From: an uncultured Bacilli bacterium
GTDB lineage: Bacteria > Bacillota_I > Bacilli_A > RF39 > UBA660
Direction of reading: 5' to 3'
DNA: 35,420 nucleotides
Assembly: GCA_944332725.1 (NCBI GenBank)
Contig: CALVKO010000009.1
Location: 1-35,420 of the forward strand
Made by a program: the position numbers and the translations under genes. Each line of letters opens with the position of its first letter. The stretch's first letter is position 1. Below are positions 8,134-15,880 of this stretch, piece after piece. A model generated the notes under the pieces. The model saw nothing but the letters and a program-made list of their open reading frames with translations, did not search any database and was not told where the DNA came from.

Positions 8134-9070
8134 ATAATGCCAAAATAAATAATTCTAATCCTAATTGCTTATCTATCTTACCAGTTTTAATAGATATATC
8201 TAAATGGGCTAATTCTTTTAAATAATTTAATAATATATTAGAATCATATTTTTTACTATTTTGATTGGCTAATTTAACACGATATGGATGTATTTTTAAT
8301 ATATTAGCAATATTATTCTCTGTATATCCATTTAAATATAATTGTTTAACTTGATACATTATCCTTATTTGATTTGCTAAAGCAATTATAATAGCAATTG
8401 GTTCTTCATTTAATTTAATTCGATCTTGATATAATGTAAATGCTTCATTTTTATTTTTATTTATAATAGCATCAATTAATTTAAAATTATTCACTTCTAA
8501 AGATTTTGAAGTTAAATTTGTAATATCTTCTTTTGTTATATTTTTATCATTATCTTTATATATTTTTATTTTTTCAATTTCGGTTGCAAGTAGGGTAGTA
8601 TCTTCCCCTACTCGTTCTAACAAATATTTTATATTGTCATTAGTAATATTATAATCATTAAATAATTGTTTAACTAATGATATGTTATCGATAGAATTAA
8701 ATTCTTTTACAATACCTATTTTTTTAACTAATTTAGTTATTTTTTTTCTTTCATCTAATTTATCATTATTAACTATAAATATTAATATTGTATTATCATT
8801 AATATTATTTAAATAATTTTCTAATATTATAGGATCTTGTTCTAAAGTTTTTTTTGTAGTACCAGTAAATATATAACTATTATCGACAATAATTATTTTT
8901 TTATCATCAAATAATGACATACTACTAGCATCATTTACTATATCATTTAAATATGTGTTGTTTAAATCATATTTATTAACATTTATTTCTTCAATATTAT
9001 TATCTTTGATTATTTTAGTAATTTCTTTATTTATTAAATAATTAATAGTTCCATATAATAAATATACCAT
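8132..9070 (-). CDS. holA: DNA polymerase III subunit delta
   Basis: 312 residues. HolA is the wrench subunit of the clamp loader that opens the beta clamp ring. It has a degenerate AAA fold, so no intact Walker motifs are expected. Recognised from the start VYLLYGTINYLINKEI, the early segment with MSLFDDKKIIIVDN, the middle IFIVNNDKLDERKKI and the C-terminal collar ending in LDISIKTGKIDKQLGLELFILAL, the usual HolA ending. Length is close to the family norm (about 340). ATG 9070 is preferred because AGGTGAG sits five bases before it; the GTG at 9079 is part of that site. Confidence 0.9.
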   Translation of the reverse strand: MVYLLYGTINYLINKEITKIIKDNNIEEINVNKYDLNNTYLNDIVNDASSMSLFDDKKIIIVDNSYIFTGTTKKTLEQDPIILENYLNNINDNTILIFIVNNDKLDERKKITKLVKKIGIVKEFNSIDNISLVKQLFNDYNITNDNIKYLLERVGEDTTLLATEIEKIKIYKDNDKNITKEDITNLTSKSLEVNNFKLIDAIINKNKNEAFTLYQDRIKLNEEPIAIIIALANQIRIMYQVKQLYLNGYTENNIANILKIHPYRVKLANQNSKKYDSNILLNYLKELAHLDISIKTGKIDKQLGLELFILAL

Positions 9071-9185
9071 ACCTCTCACCTACTTAATTATACTATATTT
9101 TTAAAAAAAACTAAAGTAAATTTATAGTTGACAAGCATTTGCAATGATTGTATTTTATACGGTTGTTGTTTTAAAAAACAAAGAT

Positions 9186-9303
9186 TAAAAATCAAAACAC
9201 CGACTCAACATTGATATCGGTGTTTGCCCAAAAATATGAGCATACATCTAATCTCTCAAAATTAAATGTATCTCTTTTTTATTATATGAAATTTCTTTCA
9301 TCT
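9186..9303 (-). ncRNA. Candidate small structured RNA upstream of holA
   Basis: A consensus promoter on the minus strand (9310-9338) would start a transcript near 9303. Three hairpins follow: ATGAAA-GAAA-TTTCAT; GAGATACAT pairing with ATGTAT-G-CTC around an 18-base loop; and AAACACCGA pairing with TCGGTGTTT, followed by TGATTTTT, which looks like a terminator. No ORF of note lies inside. The total is about 118 nt. It could be an independent small RNA or a long holA leader. The opposite strand also has TTGACA (9128-9133), a 17-bp spacer and TATTTT, and the middle hairpin is followed by six T in that direction (9275-9280), so the strand is not certain. I recognise no Rfam family. Confidence 0.45.
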
Positions 9304-9309
9304 ATATAC

Positions 9310-9338
9310 ATTATATAACATATAATTAATTTTGTCAA
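9310..9338 (-). promoter_or_regulatory. Consensus sigma-A promoter
   Basis: Read on the minus strand: TTGACA, exactly 17 bp, TATAAT. Both hexamers are perfect, among the best-matching promoters in the window. The -35 overlaps the stop codon of the gluzincin gene ending at 9335. Confidence 0.8.
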
Positions 9339-10045
9339 ATATTTTTATTCTTGATTTTTTCTTCATAATATTCAAAAGCATTTGTAATAACATTTTCCCC
9401 TATTTTTTTAATTTTATCAAAATTTGCCATTAAATTTTTAAATTCTGTTTCTGATAAAATTTCACTTAAATAACGGATAGCTATGTATGATAAATAATAA
9501 CCATTATAATCATCATTACAAAATGTATTGCCATGTTCTATATGATTCATATTAGGAATAAAATTAGTTCTCTTTCTAATATTATTAAAGAAATATTCAA
9601 AATTTTTATTTTCTTTCAAAAAATCATATTCTCCAGAACAAAATTGAGCCATACCTTCATCATACCATACAATTCTTTTAGAATAATCATCATTTAAGAT
9701 TAATTCTAAATACATAATATGAAAAAGCTCGTGACAAATAGTATGTAATATTCTATTTTTTAAGTTGTCATTTGTAATACAAAAATTAATCATACCTTCG
9801 TCATAAGTGCCAGTAGCATATTTTGGTAAGGTATCTTCTTTTCGTAAACTATAAATAAAATTTCTAAATTCTTGAATATCATCAAAACAATTAATTCTAA
9901 TTTTTCTAAATTTTTTAATTTTAAATAACAAACAATAATCTTTTAGTTTTTTCTCAAAAAATGGTATAACTTCAATGAAAATATCTTTTAAAGAATCTGG
10001 GTAATATAAACAATAATTTTCCGTTTCACTTTGAAATTTTATCAT
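9335..10045 (-). CDS. Putative gluzincin metallopeptidase (peptidase MA-like)
   Basis: 236 residues, no signal peptide. HELFH at 105-109 is followed 21 residues later by the Glu of WYDEGMAQF (Glu130), the pattern of gluzincins with a DEG third-ligand motif as in the M1/peptidase MA group. Two further conserved-looking stretches are ATGTYDEGMINF before the zinc site and GYYLSYIAIRYL after it. The substrate is unknown. The gene lies 14 bp downstream of the membrane protein gene at 10060 and is probably cotranscribed with it. Confidence 0.65.
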   Translation of the reverse strand: MIKFQSETENYCLYYPDSLKDIFIEVIPFFEKKLKDYCLLFKIKKFRKIRINCFDDIQEFRNFIYSLRKEDTLPKYATGTYDEGMINFCITNDNLKNRILHTICHELFHIMYLELILNDDYSKRIVWYDEGMAQFCSGEYDFLKENKNFEYFFNNIRKRTNFIPNMNHIEHGNTFCNDDYNGYYLSYIAIRYLSEILSETEFKNLMANFDKIKKIGENVITNAFEYYEEKIKNKNI

Positions 10046-10059
10046 ATCATTATTTCCTC

Positions 10060-10737
10060 TTACTTTCTTAAATATGGATAATTACCTAAACTTTTTTGAA
10101 ATTCTTTTTCTTCATAAGCATAAGGAATTGTTTCAAGAAAATCAAGAACATTTATTCCTTTCATATTTTCAATAAAATTTCTTTCTGGCTGTGGTTTAAT
10201 TTTTATATGTGTTAATAATTGCTCATCTAAACTTTCAATAAAAAATAATGACTTATTTTTTAGTTCATCAAAAGCAATTTGCATATTTTGAAATTCAATA
10301 AAGCTAGAAGTTTCAAAAATTTTAGTTACAGAAAATTTAGATTTATCTTGTTTTATTTCCATAATTAATTTAGCAAAATTATATATACCAAATCCAAAAT
10401 ATAGATAAAGAAATGCAGTATTTATACCAAATATAAAACCAATTATTAATAATGTCATAGTTGCTTTAAAAAGATTATCAGAAAAAATATTTATTTTATT
10501 TGATATATTATTTTTAATATCTATACTTTCTTCTTCTAATTGTTTAGCATTTTTATTTATTTTATCTTCACATTCAATACGATATCGATGAATAAAATAA
10601 GAAATTTTTCTTAATAATTCTAAATTATTTGGATAAGTATATTTAAGGATTTCATCTTTTGTATAAATTATTAAAGTTTTATCTAAAAATTCAAATGATT
10701 TTATATCTTCTAACAATATATCATCTAATCTTTTTAT
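10060..10737 (-). CDS. Membrane protein of unknown function, apparent AUA start
   Basis: About 225 residues. A coiled, charged N-terminal half is followed by two adjacent membrane segments (about residues 92-124, TMTLLIIGFIFG and FLYLYFGFGIY), then a cytosolic tail. The longest frame begins at a TTG (10785), but that codon lies inside a good promoter (10762-10790), so translation must begin later. The only sensible position after the TAGGGGGA ribosome binding site is the in-frame ATA at 10735-10737, giving the start (M)KRLDDILLED. The next in-frame candidate, a TTG, is more than 20 bases from the site. I recognise no family. Probably an operon with the downstream peptidase. Confidence 0.55.
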   Translation of the reverse strand: MKRLDDILLEDIKSFEFLDKTLIIYTKDEILKYTYPNNLELLRKISYFIHRYRIECEDKINKNAKQLEEESIDIKNNISNKINIFSDNLFKATMTLLIIGFIFGINTAFLYLYFGFGIYNFAKLIMEIKQDKSKFSVTKIFETSSFIEFQNMQIAFDELKNKSLFFIESLDEQLLTHIKIKPQPERNFIENMKGINVLDFLETIPYAYEEKEFQKSLGNYPYLRK

Positions 10738-10761
10738 ATATTTTCCCCCTATCAGTTTAAT

Positions 10762-10790
10762 ATTATAACAAAAATATATATTCAAATCAA
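10762..10790 (-). promoter_or_regulatory. Promoter of the membrane protein / peptidase operon
   Basis: On the minus strand: TTGATT, 17 bp, TATAAT, with an extended TGT. It lies directly behind the terminator of the Bax-inhibitor gene. Confidence 0.75.
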
Positions 10791-10812
10791 AAAGTAACCA
10801 TTTTAGTTACTT
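10789..10812 (-). terminator. Terminator after the Bax inhibitor-1 family gene
   Basis: AAGTAAC and GTTACTT form a 7-bp stem around a seven-base loop, followed by T residues. It overlaps the stop codon at 10811. Confidence 0.7.
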
Positions 10813-11452
10813 AATCTCTTCTTTTACCAAATAAACTTAATAATTTTAAGAACAAGTTAATAAAATCTAAATATAATTCTAAAGCGCCATAAATTGCTAA
10901 ATTATCTTCTGGAAATGTGTCTAAGTTATATTTTACTTTTTGAATATCATAGGCTGTATAACCTAAAAATATTACAATACCAATAATAGTTAAAATCAAA
11001 TCAAATGTTTCATTACCAATAAACATATTTATTAAACTACAAATTATTATTGCAAATAACCCCATAAATAGAAATGTACTAAATTTACTTAAATCAATTT
11101 TGGTAAAATAGCCTATTAAAGCAAATGTACCAAATAGTAATGAAGTTATACCAAAAACATAAATTAGTGAATATAATTCATAGGCTAAAAATAAATAAGA
11201 AAATGTAAGTCCTGTAACAAATGAATATAGTAAAAAGCATATTTTTGCTGTAATACTACTCATCGTCCTTATTTTTAATGAAAAAAATATTACTAATCCA
11301 ATTTCAATAATAGCATAAATAAGAAATGGAATTTGGACAACTAATAATAAAATATCATAACTATTAGAAACAACGTAACCAGTTAAAAATGTAACTAATA
11401 ATCCAATAAACATCCATCCGAACATTTTTGAATAAACTTCTCTTAATTCCAT
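10811..11452 (-). CDS. Bax inhibitor-1 family membrane protein (YbhL/YccA type)
   Basis: 213 residues with seven hydrophobic segments. Diagnostic parts are the N-terminal EVYSKMFGWMFIGLL, the late AYDIQKVKY segment carrying the conserved Asp, and the C-terminal ALELYLDFINLFLKLL ending in FGKRRD, the typical end of bacterial BI-1 proteins. The family forms pH-sensitive calcium-leak channels or modulates membrane proteases; the bacterial role is not settled. The ATG follows AGGAGG by seven bases, and a TATAAT just upstream suggests its own promoter. Confidence 0.9.
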   Translation of the reverse strand: MELREVYSKMFGWMFIGLLVTFLTGYVVSNSYDILLLVVQIPFLIYAIIEIGLVIFFSLKIRTMSSITAKICFLLYSFVTGLTFSYLFLAYELYSLIYVFGITSLLFGTFALIGYFTKIDLSKFSTFLFMGLFAIIICSLINMFIGNETFDLILTIIGIVIFLGYTAYDIQKVKYNLDTFPEDNLAIYGALELYLDFINLFLKLLSLFGKRRD

Positions 11453-11487
11453 ATAAATTCCTCCTATAATTAATTATATCATATAAA

Positions 11488-11524
11488 ATTAGAAAAACAT
11501 CTAATTAATAGACGTTTTTCTAAT
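11488..11524 (-). terminator. Terminator after the two-component operon
   Basis: ATTAGAAAAAC pairs with GTTTTTCTAAT (11 bp), then one mismatch, four inner pairs and a five-base loop. It begins inside the last codons of the kinase gene; T residues follow. Confidence 0.75.
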
Positions 11525-12877
11525 TTCAAAATAAAATGTAGTTCCTTTACCTACTTCACTAATAACTCCATATTTAAATTTATGGCTTTCTAATATGGTT
11601 TTTACGATAGATAATCCAATTCCCGTACCAATAACATTACGTTTATGTTTTTTCTTAGAATGGTAGTATTTTTCCCAAATATGAGGTAAGTCTTCTTCTT
11701 TTATTCCTTTACCAGTATCTTTTATTTCAACACGAATTTTTTTATCTTGAAAAATATTAATAATAATTTTATTATCATCACCAGTATAATTAATAGCATT
11801 GTTAATTAAATTATAAATAACTTGCTCTATTTTCTTTTTATCAGCATTAATAATTAATTTATTAGGAGTATTTATTTCAAAATTATAGCCTTCGGTTTCT
11901 TTATAAATACTATATCTTTTAATAATATTATTAATCAATTCAACTAAATCAAATTCTTCTTTATTTAAAGTATCTTTATTAGCTTGAATTTTAGATAAAG
12001 TTAATATATCTTCAACTAATATATTTAATCTTTCGGTTTCTTCAATAATTACATTTAGATTAGCATTTCTTTTTTCTTCATTGTCATAATTTAAATCTCT
12101 AATCATTTCAGCGTAACCTTTTATCATTGTAAGTGGAGTTTTAAGATCGTGAGACACATTAGCCATTAAATCTCTTCTTAATTCATCAGTATGCTCTAAT
12201 TCCTTTTTAGCATAATTTAAAGTACTAGCAAGTGTATCAATTTCCGTTATATTAGAATTATTATCAAATTGAAAATTATAATTTCCATTTGCTAATTTTA
12301 ATGCTTTTTCATTCATATTTTCAATTGGTTTACTTATTTTTTTAGATATAAAATAACCAATTATAAACGCTAAAATAATAACAATAAAACTTACTATTAT
12401 CAATTGATTTGATAAAATATTAATTGTTGTATCAAGTGGTTCTAGTGAAGCATTAACAAAAATCGTTATATCATCATTATACTTTCTAGCATATATTAAC
12501 GTTTTTGTATTAAATAATGGATTTATTAATTTAATTGTCTGTTCGGTTTCACCACTATTATAAAATTCATTTTTATATTTATAATTACTTGTTAAACAAC
12601 CACGATTAGATTCATTAGAACTATAAACAGTCATTTTATTTTTTACAATTTCAATACAAATATTATCTTCATAAGAAATTTTATCTAAATATTCGGAATC
12701 ATCGCTATAATTGCGAATAATTTTTAAAGTAGTATTTTTAATTTGATCAATTTTACTTAATTCATAGTATTTATTGATAAAAATAACTTGAAAAAGCCAC
12801 AAAAACAATATAATTATTAAAGTAAAAATTATCAAATATAGCCAGATATGTGATTTTAATTTTTTATTTAATTTCAA
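11501..12877 (-). CDS. Membrane sensor histidine kinase
   Basis: 458 residues. TM1 is at about 11-34, with an extracytoplasmic sensor region at 35-155 and TM2 at about 158-178, followed by HAMP (ISKKISKPIENM). HisKA follows with the phosphoacceptor His243 in NVSHDLKTPLT, then HATPase_c with the N box NLINNAINYT, G1 box DTGKGI (387-392) and G2 box GTGIGL (417-422). All catalytic boxes are intact. It resembles the PhoR/ResE class. It overlaps the response regulator gene by 14 bp, so the two are translationally coupled. It is followed by its own terminator, away from the flavinylation block upstream. The signal is unknown. Confidence 0.93.
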   Translation of the reverse strand: MKLNKKLKSHIWLYLIIFTLIIILFLWLFQVIFINKYYELSKIDQIKNTTLKIIRNYSDDSEYLDKISYEDNICIEIVKNKMTVYSSNESNRGCLTSNYKYKNEFYNSGETEQTIKLINPLFNTKTLIYARKYNDDITIFVNASLEPLDTTINILSNQLIIVSFIVIILAFIIGYFISKKISKPIENMNEKALKLANGNYNFQFDNNSNITEIDTLASTLNYAKKELEHTDELRRDLMANVSHDLKTPLTMIKGYAEMIRDLNYDNEEKRNANLNVIIEETERLNILVEDILTLSKIQANKDTLNKEEFDLVELINNIIKRYSIYKETEGYNFEINTPNKLIINADKKKIEQVIYNLINNAINYTGDDNKIIINIFQDKKIRVEIKDTGKGIKEEDLPHIWEKYYHSKKKHKRNVIGTGIGLSIVKTILESHKFKYGVISEVGKGTTFYFEIRKTSIN

Positions 12878-13520
12878 ATTTGTAACCCATTCCTCTTACA
12901 GTTTGAATCAAATCACGATAATCCCCTAAATTATTTCTTAACATTTTAATATGTGTATCGATAGTTCGGTCATCTCCGAAAAAATCATATCCCCATATTT
13001 TAGATAATAATTCTTCTCTTGATAAAGCAATATTTTTATTATTTATCAAATAAACTAATAAGTCATATTCTTTTGGTGTTAGTTTAATTTCTTGATCTTT
13101 AATGTAAACAACATGGCCTTTAAAATCAATTTTTAAATCTTTGTAAATATAAGTATCAGTTAAATTATTAAATCTTTTTGTAACTGCTTTTATTCTCGCC
13201 ATTAATTCTTTTGGGCTAAATGGCTTAGTTACATAATCATCTACTCCTAAATTAAAGCCAATTAATTTATCATATTCTTCAGTTCTAGCAGACAATATGA
13301 TTGTAGGAATATTATATTTTTTAATTTCATTATAAGCAGTTAAACCATCCATATTTGGCATCATTATATCTAAAATTACAACATCTATTTTATTATTTTT
13401 TATAATATCTAAGGCTATAATACCATCTTCAGCTTCTAAAACATTATAATTTTCATTTAAACAATATTCTTTTATTAATAATCTAATTCTTTCTTCATCA
13501 TCAACTATTAAAACTGTCAT
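12864..13520 (-). CDS. OmpR-family response regulator
   Basis: 218 residues. The receiver domain has the acidic pair Asp7/Asp8, phosphoacceptor Asp51 (VVILDIMMPNMDG), Ser77 and Lys99 (VTKPF). The C-terminal winged helix ends in the familiar RTIDTHIKMLRNNLG and TVRGMGYKFE. It is the partner of the overlapping kinase and should act as a transcription factor. The start follows GAGGTGAG, with TATAAT about 25 bp upstream, so the pair has a promoter separate from the lipoprotein gene before it. Confidence 0.94.
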   Translation of the reverse strand: MTVLIVDDEERIRLLIKEYCLNENYNVLEAEDGIIALDIIKNNKIDVVILDIMMPNMDGLTAYNEIKKYNIPTIILSARTEEYDKLIGFNLGVDDYVTKPFSPKELMARIKAVTKRFNNLTDTYIYKDLKIDFKGHVVYIKDQEIKLTPKEYDLLVYLINNKNIALSREELLSKIWGYDFFGDDRTIDTHIKMLRNNLGDYRDLIQTVRGMGYKFEIK

Positions 13521-13567
13521 TTTCTCACCTCAAAAATATTATACACTAAAAATGTGAAATATAAATG

Positions 13568-13593
13568 AAAAAAGATTTGAAAAATCAAATCTT
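13568..13593 (-). terminator. Terminator after the FMN-binding lipoprotein gene
   Basis: A perfect 9-bp stem AAGATTTGA/TCAAATCTT with a four-base loop, followed by five T on the minus strand. It separates the flavinylation block from the two-component genes. Confidence 0.85.
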
Positions 13594-14044
13594 ATTTAGC
13601 CTTGTTTAATGCATCTTCTAATGCCTTATATAAGGCATCTATTTTAATAGTACATTTACTTACAGCATCAGTATAACCATCTTCATCAACATTCAAGAAA
13701 TCGATTCCTTGATTGTCGATTACTGCTTGTTCTAAAGCTTCAACTTGTTCAAACCATTCAGCACCGCCTTCAATTACACCTTTATTAGCTGAAGTAGCCT
13801 TCATACCATAATCATTTCCTAATGTTTTTTTAGTTGTTTCTACACCATCTTTTGTATAAGTAGTATCTAAATATACATCAGTAATTTTACCATTTTCATC
13901 AACCGTAATTTTAGCAGTTGCAGTATTTTCTTGATCACCATAATTATCAACAGCACTACCTTCATAAGTTCCTTCTTTTAATCCTTTAGAACCACAACCA
14001 GTTAATAAAACTGTAACTAATAATAAACTTAAAACTTTCTTCAT
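13592..14044 (-). CDS. FMN-binding lipoprotein (PplA-like, single domain)
   Basis: 150 residues from ATG 14044, eight bases after AGGAGG; the TTG at 14050 is too close to it. The lipoprotein signal ends in LLTGC (Cys17). One FMN-binding domain follows. The acceptor motif for covalent flavinylation reads DAVSKCT, against the usual DAVSGAT; the threonine (Thr132) is kept while the G-A before it is K-C. An ApbE enzyme is encoded three genes upstream. In extracellular electron transfer such lipoproteins pass electrons from membrane quinol to outside acceptors. Listeria PplA has two FMN domains; this one has one. Whether the altered motif is still flavinylated is open. Confidence 0.85.
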   Translation of the reverse strand: MKKVLSLLLVTVLLTGCGSKGLKEGTYEGSAVDNYGDQENTATAKITVDENGKITDVYLDTTYTKDGVETTKKTLGNDYGMKATSANKGVIEGGAEWFEQVEALEQAVIDNQGIDFLNVDEDGYTDAVSKCTIKIDALYKALEDALNKAK

Positions 14045-14079
14045 ATACAATCCTCCTATGTTTAAATTATAAAATAAAA

Positions 14080-14583
14080 TTATTCAAAAGACAATACTTC
14101 ATCATAAAATTTGACTAATTGTTTACATATAATTCCTACTAAAATACCTGTTGGTATAGAGAATAATAATAGCCAAGGTAAGTAATAAATCATCGATGTC
14201 ATTTGTAATAATAAAATTGAAGTAATAATTTGTCCTATACTATGAGCAATAGACCCAATTATACTTACACCAATAATTGATAATTTAAATAAATTTTTAG
14301 CTAAATACATACAAGCAATACTCAATAATACACCACTTAAACTAAAGAAAAACGTTGTACTAAATAATCCTGTTCTTAAAATTCCTACTAAAAACACTCT
14401 TAAAATGCCAACGTAAAAAGCATCTTTTAAACTAAATTTATATATTATAAAAAGTGTTACTATGTTGGCTAATCCTAATTTTAAACCAGGTATGTAACCA
14501 TTAAATAACGGTAAACTTGCTTCAATTACATTTAAAGCAACAGATAACGCTAATAACATTGATAATCTTGTAAATTTTTTCAA
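14080..14583 (-). CDS. Gx transporter family / EetB-like membrane protein
   Basis: 167 residues, about five hydrophobic segments. It matches the family once called heptaprenyl diphosphate synthase component I, now seen as an ECF S-component-like membrane protein. Characteristic residues are LALSVALNVIEASLP, PGLKLGLANIVTLFIIY and FYVGILRVFLVGILRTG. In flavin-based extracellular electron transfer loci the EetB protein belongs to this family and works beside a NusG_II protein. That is exactly the neighbour here, one base away. Probably part of a membrane redox module rather than prenyl synthesis. Confidence 0.85.
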   Translation of the reverse strand: MKKFTRLSMLLALSVALNVIEASLPLFNGYIPGLKLGLANIVTLFIIYKFSLKDAFYVGILRVFLVGILRTGLFSTTFFFSLSGVLLSIACMYLAKNLFKLSIIGVSIIGSIAHSIGQIITSILLLQMTSMIYYLPWLLLFSIPTGILVGIICKQLVKFYDEVLSFE

Positions 14584-14584
14584 G

Positions 14585-14935
14585 TTAGCTCACCTCAGTA
14601 TCTAATTCATTGTTAGGTAATTCTATAATAATTTTGTTAGGTAGGCAAATAATCGATTGGCCACTATTACCAATAAATCCTTGTTTCGAGCATAAATGAT
14701 AAGGACTATTTTCTTCAACTACTCTAATTTGATTATTTAAAACTTCAATTACTACTTTACCATTATCGCCATCTACTTCATATGTTTTATTTATACTTAA
14801 ATCGATTTCTAATATTAAATCATTTTCGTGATAAACATTAGCAATACTTGCTTTTTTTTGAAATAATGATAAAGAAAATAACATTACTGTAATAAACAAA
14901 ACTATTATAATTAATTTAATATCATTTTTATTCAT
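14585..14935 (-). CDS. NusG domain II-containing protein (EetA-like)
   Basis: 116 residues from ATG 14935. One N-terminal membrane anchor (LIIIVLFITVMLFSLSLF) is followed by a small extracytoplasmic beta domain of NusG_II type: IEVLNNQIRVVEENSPYHLC...GFIGNSGQSIICLPNKIIIEL. The two Cys in this stretch may form a disulfide. EetA of extracellular electron transfer loci has this architecture. The start overlaps the end of the ApbE gene by 8 bp and the stop is one base from the Gx gene, so the block is one operon. Confidence 0.85.
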   Translation of the reverse strand: MNKNDIKLIIIVLFITVMLFSLSLFQKKASIANVYHENDLILEIDLSINKTYEVDGDNGKVVIEVLNNQIRVVEENSPYHLCSKQGFIGNSGQSIICLPNKIIIELPNNELDTEVS

Positions 14936-15839
14936 AATTATCACTTTTAATTATTTCATTATCATTTGTAAACCAAATAACTTTAACATCGTAATTTTTA
15001 ATAAAATCTTTACCATCTTCTATATTCATTAAAAATAAAGTAGTAGACAAAATATCACATAAACCACTATCGTCACCGATAACAGTTACACTTTTCATGT
15101 AATTTGCTGGATATTTAGTATTTGGATCAATAATATGATGATACATAACACCTTCATATTCATAAAATCTTTCATAGCCGCCAGAAGTTACTACACTAAT
15201 ATTTTCATCTTTTACGACCTCAAAAGTTTCATTACTAATAGGACTAGCGATTCCAATATTATAGTATCCTTTATTACTTTTACCAACCTTGACATTACCA
15301 CCAGCATTGATTAAATAATAATTAATTCCATTTTTTTCTAAATATTTACCTACTTTTTCTGTAACATAACCTTTTGTTATTGCGCCTAAATCAATATTTA
15401 CTTTATTATTTAATATTTTATTATCTTCTATTTCTAAATGTTCTACTTTAATATTATCTACATTTGGTAAACTAATAGGATTTTCTCTAAAATCATGCCA
15501 TATTTTAGTTAAATTTCCAATATTAATATTTAATAGGCCATCTGTTTTAACACTCCACTCATATCCAATCTTAATTAATTCTAATAATTCATCAGATATT
15601 TCATAGTTAACATCATTATTCAATTTAGATAATTCACTATTTTCATCATAAAAATTAGTTAACTGTTCGTATTTTTTATATATTTTTTCAATTTCGTCAA
15701 ATGCCTCGTTAGCCCTATTTTCACTTATATTGTATAATTTAACATTAATTATTGTATCCATATAAAATAAGTTTTTACTATATTCTTGTTTACCACAACC
15801 AGTTAATAGTAAAATAAAAATTATTAATACCTTCTTCAT
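14928..15839 (-). CDS. apbE: FAD:protein FMN transferase, lipoprotein form
   Basis: 303 residues from ATG 15839 (the GTG at 15848 is less likely). Transfers FMN from FAD to a threonine of target proteins outside the membrane. The signal peptide ends in LLLTGC. ApbE landmarks are FYMDTIINVKLY, DLGAITKGYVTEKV, YLINAGGNVKVG, VVTSGGYERFYE, YHHIIDPNTKYPA and GLCDILSTTLFLM, the last carrying the metal-binding Asp and Thr. All are present, so it should be active. Its likely substrate is the FMN-binding lipoprotein encoded downstream in the same operon. Confidence 0.93.
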   Translation of the reverse strand: MKKVLIIFILLLTGCGKQEYSKNLFYMDTIINVKLYNISENRANEAFDEIEKIYKKYEQLTNFYDENSELSKLNNDVNYEISDELLELIKIGYEWSVKTDGLLNINIGNLTKIWHDFRENPISLPNVDNIKVEHLEIEDNKILNNKVNIDLGAITKGYVTEKVGKYLEKNGINYYLINAGGNVKVGKSNKGYYNIGIASPISNETFEVVKDENISVVTSGGYERFYEYEGVMYHHIIDPNTKYPANYMKSVTVIGDDSGLCDILSTTLFLMNIEDGKDFIKNYDVKVIWFTNDNEIIKSDNYE

Positions 15840-15880
15840 AATTATCACTACTTAATTATAACAAAAAAAGACAAAATTTT

